Assembly (NCBI GenBank): GCA_938005655.1
Contig: CALLNA010000282.1
Span: 1-21,272, forward strand
DNA from: an uncultured Novosphingobium sp.
GTDB lineage: Bacteria > Pseudomonadota > Alphaproteobacteria > Sphingomonadales > Sphingomonadaceae
DNA: 21,272 nt
Reading direction: 5' to 3'
Every line of letters begins with the position of its first letter. Positions within the stretch are counted from its first letter, which is position 1. Below are positions 1 through 6,089 of this stretch, piece by piece. The position numbers were made by a program, and so were the translations under genes. The notes under the pieces were generated by a model. It ran no database searches, was not told the origin of the DNA, and saw only the letters and a list, made by a program, of their open reading frames with translations.

Positions 1-2
1 CC

Positions 3-683
3 GAGTTCGCCGACGAGATCGCCGCGGCGGGCGTGCGGCGGATCAACATCTCGCTCGACACGCTGGACCGCGAGACCTTCGCCCGCCTCGCGCGGCGCGA
101 TTCGCTGCCGCAGGTGCTCGAAGGGATCGCCGCGGCCAAGGCGGCGGGGCTGAAGGTCAAGCTCAACACCGTGGCCCTGAAGGGCGTGAACGAGCGCGAG
201 ATTCCCGACCTGATCGCCTGGGCCCACGGCCAGGGCTTCGGCCTGACCCTGATCGAGGTCATGCCGCTGGGCGAGGTCGAGGAGGACCGCTTCGACCATT
301 ACCTGCCGCTCTCGGCGGTGCGCGAAGCGCTGGAGCGGCGCTGGACCCTGACGCCCAGCGCCCATTGCACCGGCGGCCCGGCGCGCTATTTCGATATTGC
401 CGAGACCGGGGGCCGGCTCGGCCTGATCACGCCGCTGACCAACAATTTCTGCGACGGCTGCAATCGCATCCGTGTGACCGCGACCGGGCAGCTCTTTCCC
501 TGCCTCGGCGGGCGCGAGCAGGTCGACCTGCGCGCCGCGCTGCGCTCTGCGGCGCCCGACGCGGCGCTGGCGGCGGCGCTCGACGAGGCGATGCGGATCA
601 AGCCGCGGCGCCATCATTTCGCGATCGAGGCGCCCGGCGGCGCGCCTGCCCTGGCGCGGCATATGTCGATGACCGGCGGCTGA
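3..683 (+). CDS. moaA: GTP 3',8-cyclase MoaA (5' truncated by window edge)
   Basis: This is the C-terminal part of the radical-SAM enzyme that converts GTP to 3',8-cyclo-GTP, the first step of molybdenum cofactor synthesis. The reading frame is open from the first complete codon at base 3, so the start lies outside the window and the N-terminal radical-SAM CxxxCxxC cluster is not visible. The TIM-barrel segment contains the INISLDTLD strand typical of MoaA. The second, C-terminal [4Fe-4S] cluster is present: FCDGCNRIR has Cys codons at 450 and 459, with a third Cys in FPCLGG at 501. The protein ends in a Gly-Gly pair (MSMTGG), a conserved MoaA feature needed for activity. Its stop codon overlaps the moaD start (TGATG), which indicates translational coupling. 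Identification is firm; only the 5' boundary is unknown. Confidence 0.96.
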   Translation, partial: EFADEIAAAGVRRINISLDTLDRETFARLARRDSLPQVLEGIAAAKAAGLKVKLNTVALKGVNEREIPDLIAWAHGQGFGLTLIEVMPLGEVEEDRFDHYLPLSAVREALERRWTLTPSAHCTGGPARYFDIAETGGRLGLITPLTNNFCDGCNRIRVTATGQLFPCLGGREQVDLRAALRSAAPDAALAAALDEAMRIKPRRHHFAIEAPGGAPALARHMSMTGG

Positions 684-937
684 TGGCCGGGCTCGTGTTC
701 CTCGGCCGGCTCGGGGATCTGGCCGGAGCCGCCGAGATCGCCATGCCGATGGCGCGGACGACCGCGCTGGCCGTGGTCATGGACCGCCTGCCGCCCGCGC
801 TGATCGCCGGCCTCCGCTCGCCCAAGGTGCGCGTGGCGGTGAACGGCGAGCTGGTTCCCGCCGAGCAGCCGCTCGACGCGCTGATGATCGCGGATGCCGA
901 CGAGATCGCCTTCCTGCCCCCGGTCAGCGGGGGCTGA
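683..937 (+). CDS. moaD: Molybdopterin synthase sulfur-carrier subunit MoaD
   Basis: This is an 84-residue ubiquitin-like sulfur carrier, the small subunit of molybdopterin synthase. In the family the C-terminal Gly is adenylated and converted to a thiocarboxylate, which then donates sulfur to precursor Z (cPMP). The sequence begins MAGLVFLGRLGDLAG and ends PVSGG, so the diagnostic Gly-Gly tail is intact. The middle segment VRVAVNGELVPAEQPL matches the beta-grasp strand with the usual VAVNxE motif. The length is normal for MoaD (about 80 residues). The ATG overlaps the moaA stop by one base, and moaE starts one base after its stop, so the three genes form a tight operon. A longer in-frame reading upstream is only a shadow of moaA. 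Confidence 0.93.
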   Translation: MAGLVFLGRLGDLAGAAEIAMPMARTTALAVVMDRLPPALIAGLRSPKVRVAVNGELVPAEQPLDALMIADADEIAFLPPVSGG

Positions 938-938
938 C

Positions 939-1430
939 GTGGCCGAGGTCCGCCTGGCGACCGAGCCCTTCGATCCGGGGGCCGAGCTGGCCCGGTTCAC
1001 CGCGGCCCATCCGACGGCGGGCGGGGTGGTCAGCTTCACCGGCCAGGTCCGCGCGGGCGATTCGGTCGAGGCGCTGGAGCTGCGGCACTACGGCCCGCTG
1101 ACCCTGCCGGGGATGCGCGAGCTGGCGGACGCGGCGGCGGCGCGCTGGCCGCTCGCGGGCCTCCTGGTGATCCACCGCAGTGGCGAGCTTCGCCCGGGCG
1201 AGCCGATCGTGCTGGTCGCCGCCGCCGCGCGCCACCGCCGCGCCGCCTTCGCCGCCGCCGATTTCGTGATGGATCACCTCAAGAGCCAGTCGTGGTTCTG
1301 GAAGCGCGAGAAGCGCGCCGGGACCTGGCACTGGATCGAGCCGCGCGGCGAGGACTACGCCGACCTCGGCCGGTGGAAGACCGATCTGGAGGAGCCGTTC
1401 GACACGGCCCACGCGCAGTCGCAGGAATGA
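939..1430 (+). CDS. moaE: Molybdopterin synthase catalytic subunit MoaE
   Basis: This is the large subunit of molybdopterin synthase (163 aa), which transfers sulfur from MoaD thiocarboxylate onto cyclic pyranopterin monophosphate. Visible family features are GGVVSFTGQVR (about residues 28-38), ELRHYGPLTLPGM in the place of the usual LxLEHYxGM, HRSGELRPGEPIVLVAAAARHR (79-100), and the active-site region HLKSQSWFWKRE with Lys115 and Lys122. I chose the GTG at 939, one base after the moaD stop, because an upstream in-frame ATG at 894 would add 15 residues lying inside moaD. It is the last gene of the moa unit, and a lipoprotein gene converges on it 11 bp downstream. Confidence 0.94.
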   Translation: MAEVRLATEPFDPGAELARFTAAHPTAGGVVSFTGQVRAGDSVEALELRHYGPLTLPGMRELADAAAARWPLAGLLVIHRSGELRPGEPIVLVAAAARHRRAAFAAADFVMDHLKSQSWFWKREKRAGTWHWIEPRGEDYADLGRWKTDLEEPFDTAHAQSQE

Positions 1431-1441
1431 TCGCGGGCCGG

Positions 1442-1960
1442 CTAGCTCGCCATGCGGCCGCGGAGCCCGGCGAGCACCTGGTCCTCCTCGCCGATCCAGC
1501 CGATCACCCGGTCGCGCGTCGCGGCGATCGCCGCGGCGTCGCCGCCGGCCACGCGTTCCGCGGCGTAGAGTTCGTCGAGGTCGGCCAGGGCGATCATCGC
1601 CTGGCTGCGCGAGCTTTCGAGGTCGGCCAGGGCGACGCTGGCCTGGGCCCAGTTCTCGCTGCCGACGGAGGCGCCGCCGGCCGCCGCGACGAGTTGGGCG
1701 GCGCGGGCCTGGCGGCTGGCGAATTCGCGGTGCGCGGCCTGGGCCTGGTCGGAAAGCTGGCCGAGTCGGGCGATCAGGTCGGCGCTGGGCGGCGGGGCAG
1801 GCGGTTGCGGCACGACGGTGGGCGGGGCGACCTCGGCCACGCCGGTCACGCGTTCGGCCGGGCGCCGGGCGAGGGAGGGATAGTTCTCGTAATCCGCCGC
1901 GCAGCCCGATAGCAGCAAGGCGGCAAGGGCGCAGGCGGCGGGCGGCGGAAGACGTCTCAT
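1442..1960 (-). CDS. Small lipoprotein of unknown function
   Basis: This predicted 172-aa lipoprotein starts MRRLPPPAACALAALLLSGC, giving a short positive N-region, a hydrophobic core and a lipobox LSGC with the lipidated Cys at residue 20. The mature part is rich in Ala, Gln and Arg, contains a Pro-rich linker (PQPPAPPPSADL), and continues as helix-prone sequence that may form a coiled coil (RLGQLSDQAQAAHREFASRQARAAQ is heptad-like). I recognise no enzymatic motif. I chose the ATG at 1960 because GGAAG lies a few bases upstream; an ATG four codons earlier lacks that spacing. It converges with moaE and diverges from rplU. The lipoprotein assignment is strong, but the role is unknown. Confidence 0.75.
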   Translation of the reverse strand: MRRLPPPAACALAALLLSGCAADYENYPSLARRPAERVTGVAEVAPPTVVPQPPAPPPSADLIARLGQLSDQAQAAHREFASRQARAAQLVAAAGGASVGSENWAQASVALADLESSRSQAMIALADLDELYAAERVAGGDAAAIAATRDRVIGWIGEEDQVLAGLRGRMAS

Positions 1961-2011
1961 CGCGGCTTCCATAGCATGTCGATTTCCTCGCGCCAGCACC
2001 GGCGTTCGCAA

Positions 2012-2040
2012 TTGACAGGTGGGGGGGCTTCGACTAGGGG
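2012..2040 (+). promoter_or_regulatory. Promoter of rplU-rpmA
   Basis: A perfect -35 hexamer TTGACA (2012-2017) is followed after 17 bp by TAGGGG (2035-2040), or after 16 bp by CTAGGG. It lies about 110 bp upstream of rplU, implying a 5' leader of roughly 100 nt. The spacing and the exact TTGACA make this the clearest housekeeping-type promoter in the window; the -10 is weak. Confidence 0.6.
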
Positions 2041-2079
2041 CACCCCTTCTTTCCGGACCCCTGCGCTTGGCGCGGGACG

Positions 2080-2133
2080 ATGGAATGCCGCCAGGGGGCA
2101 TGCCTGTCATGGCCTGCGGTTGAAACGACTTGA
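2080..2133 (+). other. Possible 17-aa leader ORF upstream of rplU
   Basis: Within the rplU leader an ATG at 2080, preceded by GGGA, opens a 17-codon frame (MECRQGACLSWPAVETT) ending with TGA at 2131-2133. The stop lies just before the rplU Shine-Dalgarno (AGGTAAGGA, 2136-2144). The placement would allow translational coupling or attenuation of ribosomal-protein synthesis. Short chance frames are common, so this is a weak call. Confidence 0.2.
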
Positions 2134-2148
2134 TTAGGTAAGGATACC

Positions 2149-2574
2149 ATGTTCGCTGTAGTGCGCACGGGCGGCAAGCAATACCGGGTTGCCGCCGGAG
2201 ACAAGATCGCGGTCGAGAAGCTGGCGGGCGAAGCCGGCGACAAGATCACGCTGGGTGACGTCCTCCTGGCCGGTAGCGAAGGCGCCATCGCCGACGCTGC
2301 CAAGGTCGTGGTTTCCGCGGAAATCATCGCCCAGGCCAAGAGCGAGAAGGTCATCGTCTTCAAGAAGCGCCGCCGGCACAACTACCGCCGCCGCAACGGC
2401 CACCGCCAGCAGATGACCCTGCTGCGCATCCTCGCCGTCGGCGACGAGAAGAAGGCCGCGCCGAAGAAGGAAGCCGCTCCGAAGGCCGAGGCCGCCCCGG
2501 CCGCCGCCGAGGGCGAAGCTCCCGCGAAGAAGGCCCCGGTAAAGAAGGCGGCTGCCAAGCCCGCCGCTGAATAA
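2149..2574 (+). CDS. rplU: 50S ribosomal protein L21
   Basis: This is ribosomal protein L21 of the large subunit, which binds 23S rRNA. The canonical opening MFAVVRTGGKQYRVAAGD and the RNA-binding block FKKRRRHNYRRRNGHRQQMTLLRI (about residues 75-98) are present. The L21 core ends near residue 103. It is followed by a tail of about 38 residues made almost entirely of Lys, Ala, Pro and Glu, a low-complexity extension seen in several alphaproteobacterial L21 proteins. A strong ribosome-binding site (TAAGGA) precedes the ATG. rpmA follows after 18 bp in the same transcript. Its promoter and leader are upstream, and an intrinsic terminator follows rpmA. Confidence 0.98.
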   Translation: MFAVVRTGGKQYRVAAGDKIAVEKLAGEAGDKITLGDVLLAGSEGAIADAAKVVVSAEIIAQAKSEKVIVFKKRRRHNYRRRNGHRQQMTLLRILAVGDEKKAAPKKEAAPKAEAAPAAAEGEAPAKKAPVKKAAAKPAAE

Positions 2575-2592
2575 GATTCGGAGTAGTACGAG

Positions 2593-2859
2593 ATGGCACA
2601 CAAGAAAGCAGGCGGCTCCTCGCGCAACGGTCGCGATTCGGCTGGCCGCCGCCTCGGCGTGAAGAAGTTCGGCGGTCAGGAAGTGATCGGCGGCAACATC
2701 ATCATCCGCCAGCGCGGCACTCGCGTCTATCCGGGCGCCAATGTCGGCATCGGCAAGGATCACACGCTGTTCGCGCTCGTCGAGGGCCGCGTACGCTTCC
2801 ACGACGGCAAGCTCGGCCGCAAATACGTGTCGGTCGACATGGCACAGGCAGCCGAATAA
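2593..2859 (+). CDS. rpmA: 50S ribosomal protein L27
   Basis: This is 88-aa ribosomal protein L27, whose N-terminus reaches toward the peptidyl-transferase centre. The sequence MAHKKAGGSSRNGRDSAGRR is the standard start without the cleavable extension found in Firmicutes. It continues with the conserved RLGVKKFGGQ and the IIRQRGTRVYPGANVGIGKDHTLFA segment. The length is normal. It forms the usual rplU-rpmA operon. The obg/cgtA GTPase that often follows this pair is absent here; instead a terminator and an acetyltransferase gene follow. Confidence 0.98.
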   Translation: MAHKKAGGSSRNGRDSAGRRLGVKKFGGQEVIGGNIIIRQRGTRVYPGANVGIGKDHTLFALVEGRVRFHDGKLGRKYVSVDMAQAAE

Positions 2860-2926
2860 ATCGGATGATCGCTGACGGGTCATCCTGACGGGATGGCCCC
2901 AGTGGACTTCAGCAGTCCGCTCGAAC

Positions 2927-2958
2927 GAGGGAGAGGGCCCCGCCCGTCTCCCTCTTTT
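2927..2958 (+). terminator. Intrinsic terminator of rplU-rpmA
   Basis: GAGGGAGA (2927-2934) pairs with TCTCCCTC (2947-2954), and an inner GGGC/GCCC can extend the stem. TTTT follows immediately (2955-2958). It sits 68 bp after the rpmA stop and is the clearest rho-independent terminator in the window. A small hairpin CATCC/GGATG lies just before it at 2881-2895. Confidence 0.85.
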
Positions 2959-3083
2959 CGTCTCTCCCTCGGCACCGCTTCGTCATGGTGGCGCGTCTGC
3001 GCCCCGTTACGGCGAAATGCGTAATCGCAATGTCACGCGATCGGCCTAGATGGCGGCGCGGGGCGAGGAGTGGAGAGTTCGAA

Positions 3084-3644
3084 ATGTTCATTCGCAGCGA
3101 AAGGCTGTTCCTGCGGCCCGGCTGGCCCGAGGACTGGAGCGAGCTGAGGGCGCGCATCGCCGACGAGGGCATCGTGCGCAACCTCGCCGAGGCACCCTGG
3201 CCCTATACCGCCGATTCGGCGCGCGAATTCCTCAGCGCCGCGCAGGACGCGCGTTGCCCGCAACTGCTCGTCACCCTGCCGACGAGCGAGGGCTCGGCCC
3301 TGATCGGCTGCGCGGGCCTGGCGCCGAGCGACGGCGAGGTCGAGCTTGGCTACTGGATCGCCCGCGACCGCTGGGGGCAGGGCTATGCCACCGAGGCGGC
3401 GCGCGCCGTGTTGAGCCTGGCGCGGACGCTCGGCCATCACCAGGTCGTCGCCCACCACTTCGCCGACAATCCCGCCTCGGGCCGCGTCCTGCGCAAGCTC
3501 GGCTTCTGCCCGACCGGCGAGACACGGCCGCGCTTCTGCATGGCCCGCGGGGTCGAGGTGCCGGCACTGACCTATGCCGTGACGCTCGACGAGCCCTGCG
3601 GCCGCGACGACGACGACCCGGGCAGCGCCATGCGCGCGGCGTGA
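3084..3644 (+). CDS. GNAT family N-acetyltransferase (RimJ/RimL-like)
   Basis: This is a 186-aa GNAT-fold acetyltransferase that would transfer acetyl from acetyl-CoA to an amine, perhaps a protein N-terminus or a small molecule; the substrate cannot be read from sequence. It begins MFIRSERLFLRPGWPEDW, the usual RimJ-type strand. The acetyl-CoA pyrophosphate loop is ARDRWGQGYATEA (about residues 93-105), and a C-terminal NPASGRVLRKLGF block matches motif B. I preferred the ATG at 3084, with GGAGAG about 6 bp upstream, over an in-frame ATG at 2985 because the extra 33 residues look non-coding. It stands alone between the L27 terminator and a converging gene. Confidence 0.88.
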   Translation: MFIRSERLFLRPGWPEDWSELRARIADEGIVRNLAEAPWPYTADSAREFLSAAQDARCPQLLVTLPTSEGSALIGCAGLAPSDGEVELGYWIARDRWGQGYATEAARAVLSLARTLGHHQVVAHHFADNPASGRVLRKLGFCPTGETRPRFCMARGVEVPALTYAVTLDEPCGRDDDDPGSAMRAA

Positions 3645-3650
3645 TTTCTC

Positions 3651-3679
3651 CGTCGTCCCGGGCCTTGCTCGGGGCGACG
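3651..3679. repeat. REP-like palindrome / probable bidirectional terminator
   Basis: CGTCG-T-CCCG at 3651-3660 pairs with CGGG-G-CGACG at 3670-3679 around a 9-nt loop (GGCCTTGCT), with one T-G pair in the stem. TTTTTT follows at 3688-3693 on the plus strand. It lies in the 54-bp gap between converging genes and resembles, in outer bases (CGTC...GACG), the palindromes at 7189-7217 and 15965-16057. Confidence 0.6.
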
Positions 3680-3698
3680 GGCATCCATTTTTTCGGCG

Positions 3699-4565
3699 TC
3701 AACGCCCGGCGATCAGCGCCCGGTCGTCATGATTCCACGGGTGAAAACCCGGCAGGAAGTAGCTGATCCAGCTCGGAATGAGCCGGCGCAGGATGCCCGG
3801 CTTGCCGAACAGGTAGGCGAGGACCCGGCCCTTGGCCTTCCATCCGGCGATTCCGTCCTGCTCCAGCAGATCCAGCGTGTCGCGGATACGGTGGGTGATG
3901 AAGTTCCGGGTGATCATCAGCATCGTGACGGTCTTGAGCCGCCAGCGGTTCCACCGGCTCCAGTCGCGCGTGGCGTGGAGGAACGTGTCGTAGGCGACGC
4001 CCTTGTGTTCGATCTCCTCGACCGCGTGCCAGCGCCACAGCTCGGCCAACTCCGGGTCGGCATCGGCGAACAGGCCGGGGTCACTGAGCAGCAGGTGCGC
4101 GAGGATCGCCGTATAGTGCTCCAGCGCCATGGTCGCGGCGAGGTTGACCACCGGCGGCCGGTCCTTCGCCATGTCGAGCATTTCCTGGACATGGGCGTCG
4201 ATCCGGCTGAGGTCGTAGCCCTGCGCCGCGGCCGCCTTGTTAAAGGCGACGTGCTCGCGGCTGTGGTTGACCTCCTGCTGGATGAAGGCGCGGATCTCAG
4301 CGGCGAGCCTGGGCGGCGCGCCGTCGCGGTGGGCGCGGACCGATTCGATGAAGAAGGCCTCGCCGCGCGGGAAGGTTGCGGATAGGGCGTTGTGCCAGGC
4401 CGTAGCGACGGGATCGCCGTTCAGCCACCAGCGCGCGGCGTTCCGGCCACGCCCGAACCGGCGGTCGCGCACGGTGATGCCGGGCGTGTCGGCTCCGGCC
4501 AAAGCGTCGTTGCCAGCAAGGGCCGCGGCCTCTACGTCAAGCGGCGGGAGAATGGGAGCGTTCAT
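3699..4565 (-). CDS. Metal-dependent hydrolase, PF10118 family (ferritin-like di-metal fold)
   Basis: This is a 288-aa protein of the predicted metal-dependent hydrolase family PF10118. The all-helical sequence carries an ordered set of likely di-metal ligands: FFIES (Glu74), QEVNHSREH (Glu98, His101, His105), ALEHYTA (Glu149, His150), WHAVEEIEHKG (His180, Glu183/184, His187). This resembles a ferritin-like dimetal carboxylate site. The biochemical activity of the family is not settled to my knowledge; a diiron oxygenase-like role is as plausible as hydrolysis. The C-terminus has a hydrophobic, aromatic segment (LIPSWISYFLPGFHPWNH). AAGG precedes the ATG. It diverges from a TetR regulator 29 bp away, which probably controls it. 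Confidence 0.85.
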   Translation of the reverse strand: MNAPILPPLDVEAAALAGNDALAGADTPGITVRDRRFGRGRNAARWWLNGDPVATAWHNALSATFPRGEAFFIESVRAHRDGAPPRLAAEIRAFIQQEVNHSREHVAFNKAAAAQGYDLSRIDAHVQEMLDMAKDRPPVVNLAATMALEHYTAILAHLLLSDPGLFADADPELAELWRWHAVEEIEHKGVAYDTFLHATRDWSRWNRWRLKTVTMLMITRNFITHRIRDTLDLLEQDGIAGWKAKGRVLAYLFGKPGILRRLIPSWISYFLPGFHPWNHDDRALIAGR

Positions 4566-4577
4566 GGGCCTTGGGGG

Positions 4578-4597
4578 TACACTAACTTACACTAATG
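4578..4597. promoter_or_regulatory. Tandem 10-bp direct repeat, candidate TetR operator
   Basis: TACACTAACT (4578-4587) is followed without spacing by TACACTAATG (4588-4597), with the first eight bases identical. The repeat fills most of the 29-bp gap between the divergent PF10118 gene and the TetR gene, and its second copy contains the TetR ATG (4595). Head-to-tail spacing of 10 bp puts both units on the same DNA face. TACACT also resembles a -10 hexamer at a distance suited to a leaderless tetR transcript. Confidence 0.5.
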
Positions 4598-5176
4598 TCA
4601 ATTAGAAAGCGCCTCACCCCGGAGCAGAGCCGCAGCGCCGCGCTCGAAGCCGCCCGCTTGTTGCTCCTCGACGCCGGGCCGCAGGCCGTGACGCTGAAGG
4701 CGGTCGCCGCGCGTATCGGCCGGACCCATGCCAACCTGCTGCACCATTTCGGCTCGGCCGCGGGCCTGCGCGCCGCGCTCGCCCGCCACATGGCCGAGAC
4801 GATCTGCGCCGCGATCGTCGAGGCGGCCCTGGCCCACCGTGCGGGGATCGGTTCGCCGCGCCAGGTCGTCGACCTGACCTTCGACGCCTTTGGCCGCGAG
4901 GGGGGCGGGGCGCTCGCCTCGTGGATGCTGCTCAGCGGCAACGAGGACGCGATCTGCCCGATCGTCGAGGCGATCCATGGCGTGGTCGACCGCCTGGCCG
5001 AGAACGACAGCGGCTCGCTGCGCGAGGTCACGCTGACCCTGGTCCTGCTGGCGCTCGGCGATGCCCTGATGGGCGGCCCGCTGGCACAGTCGCTCGACCT
5101 CGACCGCGACGCCGCCCGCGCCCGCGCCGAAGCGATCCTGAACGAGGCGGCGGAGCAGGCCGGGCTGCTGCGTTAG
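4595..5176 (+). CDS. TetR/AcrR family transcriptional regulator
   Basis: This is a 193-aa one-component repressor-type regulator. The N-terminal HTH is AVTLKAVAARIGRTHANLLHHFGSAAGLRAAL (about residues 30-61), with the family-typical helix-turn-helix followed by a HF motif in place of YYHF. The C-terminal region is a helical ligand-binding domain with an Ala/Leu-rich core and no recognisable ligand signature. The ATG at 4595 has no good Shine-Dalgarno (only a G5 run 17 bp upstream), so a leaderless transcript is likely. It diverges from the PF10118 gene across a direct repeat and most simply regulates both. Its stop TAG is immediately followed by the palindromic element at 5175-5286. Confidence 0.88.
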   Translation: MSIRKRLTPEQSRSAALEAARLLLLDAGPQAVTLKAVAARIGRTHANLLHHFGSAAGLRAALARHMAETICAAIVEAALAHRAGIGSPRQVVDLTFDAFGREGGGALASWMLLSGNEDAICPIVEAIHGVVDRLAENDSGSLREVTLTLVLLALGDALMGGPLAQSLDLDRDAARARAEAILNEAAEQAGLLR

Positions 5177-5286
5177 AAATTGATTCAGCGCTGCTGAATC
5201 AGTGCGGTTCCGGCCCGCTCCCCCGGCCCGACCACCCAGAGATTACCCTGTCGGGTGGTCGGGCCGGGGGAGCGGGCCGGAACCGC
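5175..5286. repeat. Composite palindromic element, copy 1, with a perfect 34-bp inverted repeat
   Basis: Directly after the tetR stop there are two nested palindromes. The first is TGATTCAG (5181-5188) / CTGAATCA (5194-5201), a perfect 8-bp stem with a 5-nt loop. The second has arms 5204-5237 and 5253-5286, 34 bp each with no mismatch, around a 15-nt loop (AGAGATTACCCTGTC). The arm reads GCGGTTCCGGCCCGCTCCCC and then continues as GGCCCGACCACCC. The first 47 bases (5175-5221) align without gaps to 12179-12225, 33 of 47 identical, including an exact 12-base block CCGGCCCGCTCC. It separates tetR from the converging ygfZ and may act as a terminator for both. Confidence 0.85.
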
Positions 5287-5307
5287 TTCCACGTAGGGGA
5301 TGGAACC

Positions 5308-6042
5308 CTAGGCTTCGGCCGTTCGCAGCCATGAGGGCAACTGCCCGGCCGCGAGGTCCTCGACCCGCAGGTGGTCCACCGCCAGCCCGAGCTCGGGATA
5401 GGTCGCGCGCTGCCGCGCCGCGTCGGAGCGCGCCAGCGGCACGACCACCAGGCGGCGGTTGACCTTCTGCCGCCAGTTCATCCGCGCGGTGTTCTCCTGG
5501 CCGACGTAGCAGCCCTTGGTGAAGCTCACTCCGTTCAGCTCCGCCGCGTTGCATTCCAGCCAGAGCGTCTCGCCCTCGCCAAGCTCGCGGCGGCCCTCGG
5601 TCACGCCCAGGCGCAAGCGATGGGCGAGCCATGCCGCGTCGGCGCTCTCGTCGTCGGCCTCGGCGGGGGCGATCCAGCGCTCGCCCAGGGCATGGAGCCG
5701 GGGATCGGCCGCCGCGCCGTCGCCTTCGTGCGAGCGCCAATGGACCGCCAGGCGATCGTCGACCGCGATGCCGATCCGGCGGCGTAGGCGGTAGATCGAC
5801 AGCCGTTTGACCAGCGCCTCGGCGCATTCCGCCTCGCAGTCGAGCAGCAGGTCCCGGCCCGAGGGCCAGACGAGGAAGTCGAACAGCACCTTGCCCTGCG
5901 GGGTCAGCAGGCCGGCCCAGACCGGCAGCGTGCCCGTGACGTCGTTGGTGACGAGCGCCTGGAGGAACTCGGCGGCGTCCTCGGTCTCGTCCTGAGCGGA
6001 AAGGCGGATCACGGAGCGGGAGAACAGGCGGGTCGCGGTCAT
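5308..6042 (-). CDS. ygfZ: YgfZ/GcvT-family folate-binding protein
   Basis: This 244-aa protein is related to the T-protein of the glycine cleavage system but belongs to the YgfZ branch, which supports assembly or repair of Fe-S clusters through a folate-dependent route. The signature KGCYVGQE is present at residues 176-183, with the conserved Cys at 178. The N-terminal part (FLQALVTNDV, LLTPQGKVLFDFLVW) matches the folate-binding fold. The length is somewhat shorter than E. coli YgfZ (326 aa), as is usual in alphaproteobacteria. No clear Shine-Dalgarno precedes the ATG. It diverges from pyrC over 47 bp. Confidence 0.9.
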   Translation of the reverse strand: MTATRLFSRSVIRLSAQDETEDAAEFLQALVTNDVTGTLPVWAGLLTPQGKVLFDFLVWPSGRDLLLDCEAECAEALVKRLSIYRLRRRIGIAVDDRLAVHWRSHEGDGAAADPRLHALGERWIAPAEADDESADAAWLAHRLRLGVTEGRRELGEGETLWLECNAAELNGVSFTKGCYVGQENTARMNWRQKVNRRLVVVPLARSDAARQRATYPELGLAVDHLRVEDLAAGQLPSWLRTAEA

Positions 6043-6089
6043 GGGGCAAGAGGTAGTGCAGGCGGAGCGAAATCGGTAGGGGGTGCCGC

